Below are positions 58,144 to 64,000 of a stretch of 64,000 bases of DNA, piece by piece (the first letter of the stretch is position 1; each line of letters starts with the position of its first letter). The position numbers and the translations under genes are program-made. The notes under the pieces are model-generated. The model did no database searches. It was not told the origin of the DNA and was given only the letters and a program-made list of their open reading frames with translations. This DNA is from an uncultured Armatimonadota bacterium (GTDB lineage: Bacteria > Armatimonadota > Fimbriimonadia > Fimbriimonadales > Fimbriimonadaceae): NCBI GenBank assembly GCA_903899015.1, contig CAIUHP010000045.1, positions 1-64,000 on the forward strand, written 5' to 3'.

Positions 58144-59082
58144 TTAAGCCTGATGGGTCGTTTCGATGCGACGAATGGTGCCGGTTTGAGACCGCATGAT
58201 GATGGAGTCGGTGAGGGCAAATCCCCGGCGATATCGGACCCCTTTCAGCAAGTCTCCCGAAGTAATACCGGTGGCGGCAAACATAACGGCTCCGGCGGCT
58301 AGATCGGTCGTGTGGAAAACACGATCAAGATCTCCCTCAACCATTTTTTCTGCCCGCGCTCGCTGAGCGTCGTTCATCACCAACTTGGCCTGCATTTCGC
58401 CGTGGCAACACAGAACGGCGGCTGCTGTAATAACTCCTTCCGGTGCACCTCCGATTCCCATGAGTCCATCCACATCGGAATCTGGATTGAGCGCCGCGAT
58501 GGCGACCGAGAGGTCTCCATCTGAGACAAGGTGGACTCGCGCGCCCGCTTCTCGAATTTCTCGGATGAGGTTTTCGTGTCGCTCTCGATCGAGCACGCCG
58601 ATGATCAGTTCGTCAACATCCTTGCCGAGTGCTTTCGCCATGAGGCGCACGTTGACGCGAGGGGGAAGCGTGATGTCGACGATTCCTCGACATTCTTGTC
58701 CAACCACCAATTTGTCCATGTAGCAGTCTGGGGCATGCATGAGCTTGCCTTCACCTTCAACTGCCGCCGCTAAAACGGAGATCGCGTTGGGTGTTCCGTT
58801 AGCACACAGATTGGTGCCTTCTAGTGGATCGACTGCAATTTGGATACCTGGCCCTTTGCCGGTTCCGACTTTCTCACCGATGTAAAGCATCGGAGCCTCG
58901 TCCCGCTCTCCTTCGCCAATGACGATGGTGCCAGACATTTCCAGTTCATTGAGGGTCTTGCGCATGCCATCGCATGCTGCTTGGTCCGCACCATCGCGGT
59001 CCCCTTTTCCAACCCACCGAGCCGAGTTCATGGCGGCGGCTTCTGTTACTCGCAGAAAGTCGAGATGATAATTTCGATTCAT
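58144..59082 (-). CDS. glpX: class II fructose-1,6-bisphosphatase
   Basis: About 312 residues, a metal-dependent phosphatase of gluconeogenesis. Motifs: IVIGEGERDEAPMLYIGE (metal site), VDPLEGTNLCANG and GIGGAPEGVITAAA. The start is ATG 59082, 5 bp after AAAGGAG; a longer frame to 59109 has no such site. Monocistronic. Confidence 0.95.
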   Translation of the reverse strand: MNRNYHLDFLRVTEAAAMNSARWVGKGDRDGADQAACDGMRKTLNELEMSGTIVIGEGERDEAPMLYIGEKVGTGKGPGIQIAVDPLEGTNLCANGTPNAISVLAAAVEGEGKLMHAPDCYMDKLVVGQECRGIVDITLPPRVNVRLMAKALGKDVDELIIGVLDRERHENLIREIREAGARVHLVSDGDLSVAIAALNPDSDVDGLMGIGGAPEGVITAAAVLCCHGEMQAKLVMNDAQRARAEKMVEGDLDRVFHTTDLAAGAVMFAATGITSGDLLKGVRYRRGFALTDSIIMRSQTGTIRRIETTHQA

Positions 59083-59335
59083 GGCTACTCCTTTGTAGTC
59101 ATCCGGCATCTGGGCCGAGACGAACGATATGATGTCGCTTAAGCCTCGTATTTTGCCCAGGACAGATGTGCTTTGGCAGGGAAGTACAGTCGATTTAGGC
59201 CGTAAGGTCTAGACTGATCAGGTGCTGAAAGTGTCCATCGGCGGTGTCTCGCCGCATTGAAAGGAGAAAATCCAACTTTCCCGGCTTCCCCCTTTCCCGT
59301 TTGAAATGCGATGTGGGTAAAATATCTGCTCGTAC

Positions 59336-59411
59336 TGCCGCATAGCTCAGTTGGTAGAGCAGCTGACTGTTAATCAGCTGGTCCTAGGTTCGAGTCCTAG
59401 TGCGGCAGCCA
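59336..59411 (+). tRNA. tRNA-Asn (anticodon GTT)
   Basis: A full cloverleaf: acceptor TGCCGCA (59336-59342) with TGCGGCA (59401-59407), discriminator G, encoded CCA (59409-59411). The anticodon loop CTGTTAA places GTT at 59369-59371, and the T loop has GGTTCGAGTCC. 76 nt. A terminator follows. Confidence 0.97.
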
Positions 59412-59424
59412 CGCTTTTAGGTTC

Positions 59425-59451
59425 AAAACCCTCTCGATTCGAGAGGGTTTT
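59425..59451 (+). terminator. terminator after tRNA-Asn
   Basis: CCCTCTC (59429-59435) pairs with GAGAGGG (59441-59447), flanked by AAAA and TTTT; a second T-run follows. Confidence 0.88.
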
Positions 59452-59468
59452 GCTGTTTTTAGAAAGGG

Positions 59469-60332
59469 CTAACCATTCCTATCGGCAAGTAAGTTGTCCG
59501 AAACTCCTTCGGCTCGGAATTGGGAGGGTGGCTTGCCGGACCACTTCTTGAATGCTGAACTAAAGGAGTAGGCACTGCCATATCCCACGATATGAGCGAT
59601 TTGCTCGATGGAGTAAGGATACATGTGCAGCAGTGCCGCTGCTGATTTCATTCGAAGACCGGTTACGTATTCGATCGGGGACTTTCCAAGTTGACGCTTG
59701 CAAATGCGCCGCACGCTTTCTTCACTCATGCATGCGAGGTCGGCGAGGTCGGCAAGTTGCCAGTTGCGTCCCAAATCTGCTTCGACATGCTCCCACACTT
59801 TCTGAAGTCGGCGACCTTCAAATTCGCTGGGGCGGCCAATTTTGAGCGCGTAAGCCTTTACTAAATCGGCCCAAATTGCCATGAGGTCTTGACTGCACTC
59901 GCCGAAAAACTCGTTGACGAGCCCCACAACCGCTGATTCAAGGGCTAGACCACGAGTGGCTCGAACGACAGGCTCCTCAGAATCAATGAGGGAAGGATCT
60001 TGACCGATCACCCAAACGGCCCTCCAGTACTCACTTGAACCCAAGCGGTAGCCGGATGTCTTTCCGGCCGGCATTAGGTATGCCTTACCCTCCGTGATTC
60101 TCTCCCATTTTCCTCCAACCAAGACCTCTCCAGTTCCTTCGACGGTGACATGGATGATTGGCAATTTGGTCTTCATTCGAATCATCTCAAATCCTGATTG
60201 CGGTATGACCTGACCGACGGCTTCAATCTGGATTTTCGCGAGCGAAGCCGATTGACCGTAATGCACAAATCGTTCCACCGTGTCGGGACCTCGGTTGAAA
60301 GTTTCGCGTAGCTGCTTGTGGATTTCACGCAT
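59469..60332 (-). CDS. AraC-family transcriptional regulator
   Basis: A 287-residue regulator. An N-terminal cupin-like sensing region (about 1-150) precedes two helix-turn-helix motifs: WQLADLADLACMSEESVRRI and IEQIAHIVGYGSAYSFSSAF, ending KPPSQFR. It is transcribed away from the pseudopilin-hydrolase cluster, the usual layout for a local regulator. The inducer is likely a sugar, by analogy only. Confidence 0.92.
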   Translation of the reverse strand: MREIHKQLRETFNRGPDTVERFVHYGQSASLAKIQIEAVGQVIPQSGFEMIRMKTKLPIIHVTVEGTGEVLVGGKWERITEGKAYLMPAGKTSGYRLGSSEYWRAVWVIGQDPSLIDSEEPVVRATRGLALESAVVGLVNEFFGECSQDLMAIWADLVKAYALKIGRPSEFEGRRLQKVWEHVEADLGRNWQLADLADLACMSEESVRRICKRQLGKSPIEYVTGLRMKSAAALLHMYPYSIEQIAHIVGYGSAYSFSSAFKKWSGKPPSQFRAEGVSDNLLADRNG

Positions 60333-60390
60333 GGAGTTTCCCGATATCAGACTCTAATATATCAGTCATTCCCTATGATGGGATGATCTG

Positions 60391-60409
60391 ACTTATGGGC
60401 AACATAAGT
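60391..60409. promoter_or_regulatory. inverted repeat before the pseudopilin gene, possible operator
   Basis: ACTTATG (60391-60397) and CATAAGT (60403-60409) form a perfect inverted repeat with a GGCAA spacer, just before the GGAGAG ribosome site. Upstream, ATATCAG occurs as a direct repeat at 60344 and 60359 (15-bp spacing), an arrangement typical of AraC-type binding sites. Confidence 0.45.
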
Positions 60410-60425
60410 TGCTGGAGAGAAATAT

Positions 60426-61208
60426 ATGCACCGACGCATCAACATAACACAGCCTGCCCGAGCGTTTACGTTAATTGAACTGCTGGTTGTTATCGCAATT
60501 ATCGCCATCCTCGCTGCGATCCTTTTCCCTGTTTTTGCCCAGGCAAAAGCAGCAGCGAAAAAGACTCAATCGCTTTCTAACCTTAAGAATTTGGATCTGG
60601 CCAACAAGCTCTATCTAAACGACTCTGACGATGTGTTCCCTCAGGTTGAGTACTGGGGTGGAACCTACGGTTACGGATGGTGGGGAATGGACCTGTTTCC
60701 GTATGTGAAAAGTCGTGACGGAGTGGATCCGGTCAACATTTCCGGCGGAATTTACAGCGATCCGAATAGTCCGAAACCAAAGCAAATCATGAATTACGGG
60801 ATGAATCAAGATTTGGGCGCCCTCGGTGAATCCAGTATTCCAAGCCAAGCTGACACTTTGATTTTTGGTGAAAAGGGAATAAACGGCAATGAGACTGGAA
60901 GTTATCCTTATATCCAAACCTGGGAATGGAACTGGACCGATAGCGCATACAAGGCCGGAGATAAATCGCAAGGCTTGTGTTCTAATCCGAATCCCAAGCA
61001 CTACGACTTGGACTACGATACCGATGCGAACGCGGCCTGGAATTGGCCTTATGCAGCCATGCCCCGGTATCGGCACGGCACTTGCAACATCGCGTTTGCC
61101 GATGGGCATGCGAAATCGAAGACTCGCGGGCAAATTGATTGGTGCAAGAACATTTACGTCGCATCCTCAAACGGTTTCCCCCACAACCAAGGCTGGTACC
61201 CCTACTAA
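60426..61208 (+). CDS. pseudopilin-like secreted protein (DUF1559-like)
   Basis: A 260-residue protein with the same prepilin N-terminus as the copies at 23.3 and 46.4 kb ([17 protein letters not shown], then FAQAKAAAKKTQSLSNLKNL). Its C-terminal MPRYRHGTCNIAFADGHAKS is the H-x9-DG motif. The ribosome site GGAGAG is 7 bp upstream. It leads a tight cluster (gaps of 3 nt) with a lipoprotein and a beta-helix enzyme. Confidence 0.92.
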   Translation: MHRRINITQPARAFTLIELLVVIAIIAILAAILFPVFAQAKAAAKKTQSLSNLKNLDLANKLYLNDSDDVFPQVEYWGGTYGYGWWGMDLFPYVKSRDGVDPVNISGGIYSDPNSPKPKQIMNYGMNQDLGALGESSIPSQADTLIFGEKGINGNETGSYPYIQTWEWNWTDSAYKAGDKSQGLCSNPNPKHYDLDYDTDANAAWNWPYAAMPRYRHGTCNIAFADGHAKSKTRGQIDWCKNIYVASSNGFPHNQGWYPY

Positions 61209-61211
61209 CTC

Positions 61212-61421
61212 ATGAGGTGCCGTGAATTAATCTTCGGTTGCTTTCTGGTGACTCTCGCGTGCGGTTGTAAAGACGATGAGGAGAGGATGGCACCTCCTCC
61301 TTCGGCAAAAGTGACTGCATCTCATCTTGAAAGCAATCCCTACATGCCCCAAGAAGCACGCTCGGCAGCAATCGCACATGCCAAGTCGATGCAGCTGGCC
61401 ACACAAAATCCGAACCGATAA
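61212..61421 (+). CDS. small lipoprotein paired with pseudopilin
   Basis: A 69-residue lipoprotein: signal peptide with lipobox LACGC (Cys about 17-19), then a charged, Pro-containing tail. It starts 3 nt after the pseudopilin stop without its own clear ribosome site and ends 3 nt before the next start, so translation is coupled. Same position relative to a pilin as the protein at 23102-23326. Confidence 0.78.
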   Translation: MRCRELIFGCFLVTLACGCKDDEERMAPPPSAKVTASHLESNPYMPQEARSAAIAHAKSMQLATQNPNR

Positions 61422-61424
61422 ACT

Positions 61425-63437
61425 ATGATCCCTCTACTTGGTTTGACCTTTTGGATGCTAGCGTATGCTGAGCCGACCATCTTCGTATCGCCGGACGGTC
61501 GTGATTCGGCTCAAGGAGATTTTCAGCATCCAGTTGCTTCGCTTGAAAGGGCTCGCGACTTAGTCCGAAAATTACCTCGCAGTTCCACGATTCATGTTGT
61601 GCTACGAGGGGGTACTTATCTGCGAGACAAGGCGCTCAGCCTGAACGAAGCAGATTCTGGAGTCGCCGACGCCCCGATATCTTGGGAGGCCTATCCTGGA
61701 GAGCGCCCCACTATTTCCGGTGGGGTCGTGCTCTCACATTGGAGCACGAAACGTATCAATGGGGTGAGTGTGTGGTCGCAAAAGCTGCCTCGAGTTGCCT
61801 CTGGTAATTGGTATTTTCGATCCCTTTACGGAGCAGACGATCATCGACGGCAACGGGTTCGAGCACCGAGAAGCGGATTCTACTTGGTCGATCAAGTGGA
61901 GCAGAGAGGGGACTCAGATAAAGATTGGCTCAATGGGCGCGACCAATTTTACGCTCGACCAGGAGATTTCCCCCAAAACGCATCGGTCAACAGTGCCGAA
62001 GTTGTCTTGATGACCCAATGGTGTGATAACCATCTGCCGGTTACCGCAGTTAGCCCCACCAACTTGGTGACTTCGTCTCGATTTACGATTCAGAACTTTG
62101 CCAAGGGCGATCGATATTGGATTGAGAATGCTCGTTGGGCCCTTTCGCAACCTGGAGATTGGGCTCTCGATGCAACCAGCGGCGAGATACTTTACGTGCC
62201 GTTTGCGAATGAGAACCCAAAGCAAACAAAATTGATCGCACCCTATGCCTCTCAACTTCTTGCTCTCGACCACGTGCATAACGTGGAGTTTAAGCAGATT
62301 CAATTTCAACATGCCGAGTGGTGGTTTCCAAGCGGTTATCAGGGCGCAGGTGAACATTCGTCTCAGTTGTGGTCCATGCAGCAAGCGTCGAGCGACGCGG
62401 GCGGCGCCATTGCTGGTGACTCGGTCAGCGACCTCGTGTTCGATCGCTGTACTTTCAAACATGTCGGTGCCTATGCAATCAGGATGAGTGGCCCTTCGCG
62501 CCATGTGCAAGTGACCCACTCGGAGTTTTCTGATCTCGGAGCCGGTGCCATTTCGATTGGAGATTTTGCTGGCAAGCTCAACGCGCAAGATCAAGATGTA
62601 TCTCGCGAGCACGTGATTGCAGACAACTATATTCGCGCAGGGGGCCGTATTTTCCCCGGCGCAGTTGCCATTCTAGGTGGCCAAATTCGACGAACGCAAA
62701 TTGTTCACAACGAGATTTCCGATTTCTTCTATACCGGGATCAGTTGCGGTTGGACGTGGGGGTTTGACGAAGCGAGTATGTCGAGGGACAACGTCATCGC
62801 GTTCAACAAGATCTTCAATATCGGTCAGAACGTGCTTGGGGACGGCGGATGCATTTACACCCTTGGCATGCAGCCAGGCACAGTCATCGATTCGAACGTT
62901 GTCTTCCAATCGAACGGGACTCATGCATCTCGAGGCATCTATCTTGACGATGGTTCGAGTGGGATCACGGTGAAAAATAATCTGTCTTTCGACAACCGCA
63001 CCGCAAACTTCTTCCTTTGGCGATCGAAGGGCGTGCAAGTATATAACAACGTGTTTGCAGGCGCCCAAGGCAGTCAAATTGAGCTCGCAGGAGCCATTTT
63101 TAACGGCGGCGCGCCCGCCCTTGATTTCGAACGAAACATCTTAATGGTCACCGGAAGTAGTTCGATCATCAACAACTTTGACCCGAAAGCAGTGCAGTCC
63201 ATTTATGCCTTCAAGAACAATCTGGTGTGGTCAGATTCGGGTCAATCGGTTGTTCCGTCCAACTGGGCATACGTCGGCTGGACCGCAGGACTCGTCCAAC
63301 AAGATCCACTTTTCGTGAATGCAAAGATGCACGATTTTCGACTGAAGTCGACGTCACCTGCATTCACCCTCATCGGCTTCAAACGAGTGAACTGGAATGA
63401 AGCCGGACCAAGAGATTCCACGCCTAAACTGAGATAG
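61425..63437 (+). CDS. secreted right-handed beta-helix enzyme (GH141-like)
   Basis: A 670-residue exported protein. The opening TIFVSPDGRDSAQGDFQHP, RARDLVRKLP, VVLRGGTYLRDKAL, NEADSGV and PGERPTISGG is typical of the beta-helix glycosidases grouped with GH141. Helix repeats continue (HVIADNYIRAGG, NIFNIGQNVLGDGGCIYT, YNNVFAGA). It probably cleaves a plant or microbial polysaccharide. Coupled to the lipoprotein gene. The family number is inference. Confidence 0.82.
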   Translation: MIPLLGLTFWMLAYAEPTIFVSPDGRDSAQGDFQHPVASLERARDLVRKLPRSSTIHVVLRGGTYLRDKALSLNEADSGVADAPISWEAYPGERPTISGGVVLSHWSTKRINGVSVWSQKLPRVASGNWYFRSLYGADDHRRQRVRAPRSGFYLVDQVEQRGDSDKDWLNGRDQFYARPGDFPQNASVNSAEVVLMTQWCDNHLPVTAVSPTNLVTSSRFTIQNFAKGDRYWIENARWALSQPGDWALDATSGEILYVPFANENPKQTKLIAPYASQLLALDHVHNVEFKQIQFQHAEWWFPSGYQGAGEHSSQLWSMQQASSDAGGAIAGDSVSDLVFDRCTFKHVGAYAIRMSGPSRHVQVTHSEFSDLGAGAISIGDFAGKLNAQDQDVSREHVIADNYIRAGGRIFPGAVAILGGQIRRTQIVHNEISDFFYTGISCGWTWGFDEASMSRDNVIAFNKIFNIGQNVLGDGGCIYTLGMQPGTVIDSNVVFQSNGTHASRGIYLDDGSSGITVKNNLSFDNRTANFFLWRSKGVQVYNNVFAGAQGSQIELAGAIFNGGAPALDFERNILMVTGSSSIINNFDPKAVQSIYAFKNNLVWSDSGQSVVPSNWAYVGWTAGLVQQDPLFVNAKMHDFRLKSTSPAFTLIGFKRVNWNEAGPRDSTPKLR

Positions 63438-63467
63438 CCCAGCCGGTCACTTTTTAACTTCCTTGCG

Positions 63468-63491
63468 GCCCAATTTAAGGTTAAATTGGGC
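63468..63491. promoter_or_regulatory. perfect inverted repeat over the start region of the next gene
   Basis: GCCCAATTTAA (63468-63478) and TTAAATTGGGC (63481-63491) form a perfect 11-bp palindrome with a GG centre, ending 1 bp before the GTG start. It may be an operator or an RNA hairpin that hides the ribosome site; no T-run supports termination. Confidence 0.5.
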
Positions 63492-63492
63492 G

Positions 63493-64000
63493 GTGAGCTT
63501 GTCCCTTTTTGTGTTCGCAACTCTTGCCAGTTTGGGCCAACCGGCTGGTACCACAAACCACCCAAGAGGGGCGGATTGGGATTGGCACGGCATCATTGGT
63601 ACGGGGCAGAGTCTGTCGGTTGGAGCTCGTGGAACGCCTGTCATTTCCACTCAACAGTCATTCGGAAACTTGAAAGTTGCCAGTGGTGAGCTCAAATGGC
63701 CCGTTAATCCCGACGATCCTGCGATCTCTCTCGTGCCTCTTGTGGAACCCGCGGGACGCTGGGCGATGGGCTACCCAAGTTCGTGGCCCATGAACATTGA
63801 TGGAGAAACCCCTCACACGAGCGCAGCGAATCAAATCAGCGAGCTTGCTTTGAAAGCTCACAAGGGACCTTATGTCACGGTTCATTTCCCGGTTGGGGAA
63901 GATGGCCAAGGCATGATCCATATTCGAAAAGACTCTCGTCACGACGGCGTTACTGGCCGATCTTACGAAGCTGCGATGGTCCAGACGAAGGCGATCACAC
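63493..64000 (+). CDS. secreted SGNH-hydrolase-like protein, partial
   Basis: An open frame from GTG 63493 runs to the window end (169 codons, truncated at 3'). It begins with a hydrophobic leader (SLSLFVFATLASLG), then IIGTGQSLSVGARG, a GQS-type block like the serine motif of SGNH/sialate-esterase enzymes, and FGNLKVASGELKWP. The rest is unassigned. It lies 55 bp after the beta-helix enzyme, so probably in the same carbohydrate cluster. Alternative start TTG 63499. Confidence 0.7.
   Translation, partial: MSLSLFVFATLASLGQPAGTTNHPRGADWDWHGIIGTGQSLSVGARGTPVISTQQSFGNLKVASGELKWPVNPDDPAISLVPLVEPAGRWAMGYPSSWPMNIDGETPHTSAANQISELALKAHKGPYVTVHFPVGEDGQGMIHIRKDSRHDGVTGRSYEAAMVQTKAIT

Overview
The window reads as chromosomal DNA of a free-living Gram-negative-type bacterium, most likely Armatimonadota (Fimbriimonadia-like). 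This is inference. It rests on three secreted proteins that share one almost identical pseudopilin N-terminus and carry type II pilin-like bodies, a BcsB-type envelope protein, several small lipoproteins, McsB and a Firmicutes-like SRP RNA-dnaX-ybaB-recR order. There is no rRNA, CRISPR array, insertion sequence or phage. The window begins in a 47-bp tandem repeat and ends inside a gene.

Layout. 0.7-3.8 kb: an ABC exporter operon with a TPR-like anchored protein. 3.8-6.9 kb: SRP RNA, dnaX, ybaB/ebfC, recR. 7-12.6 kb: a degenerate aspartic-protease-fold protein, a lone McsB-like kinase, a DUF3445 oxidase, rpsR with long tails, and a GT-C membrane glycosyltransferase. 12.6-16.4 kb: a possible structured leader, then aldo/keto reductase, tandem-ACT protein, lysC and folP. 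16.4-22.5 kb: MATE exporter, S51 peptidase, TlpA-like lipoprotein, two unknown genes, and thrS lacking the TGS domain. 22.7-26.1 kb: small membrane and secreted proteins and a pseudopilin-lipoprotein pair. 26.3-34 kb: surface-sugar genes (PglC/PglE/PglD-like trio; rfbB-rfbA-rfbC) interrupted by argG and metF, the latter with a foldable leader. 34-38.3 kb: an NfrB-like glycosyltransferase with C-terminal HEAT-like helices and a BcsB-like partner. 38.8-42.8 kb: hairpins and a 47-residue small gene, a collagen-like Spy/CpxP-type protein, and a divergent two-component system. 43-54 kb: secreted hydrolases and repeat proteins, a MocA-like nucleotidyltransferase, a second pseudopilin, a second Spy-like protein, and an oxidoreductase/isomerase pair. 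54-59 kb: cysD-cysNC sulfate activation, a His-rich membrane hydroxylase and glpX. 59.3 kb: tRNA-Asn. 59.5-64 kb: an AraC regulator divergent from a tight pseudopilin, lipoprotein, beta-helix enzyme and SGNH-like cluster.

Themes. Much of the window serves the cell surface: making activated sugars (rfb, Pgl-like), polymerising and exporting glycan (NfrB/BcsB-like), degrading or binding glycans outside the cell (beta-helix proteins, a discoidin-bearing hydrolase), and sensing envelope state (Spy-like proteins with a CpxAR-like pair). The candidates most worth testing are the NfrB-HEAT/BcsB export pair, the AraC-pseudopilin-lipoprotein-hydrolase cassette, the Gly/Pro/Asp-rich sensor kinase beside its Spy-like neighbour, and three unassigned leader structures at 12.6, 30.4 and 38.9 kb.
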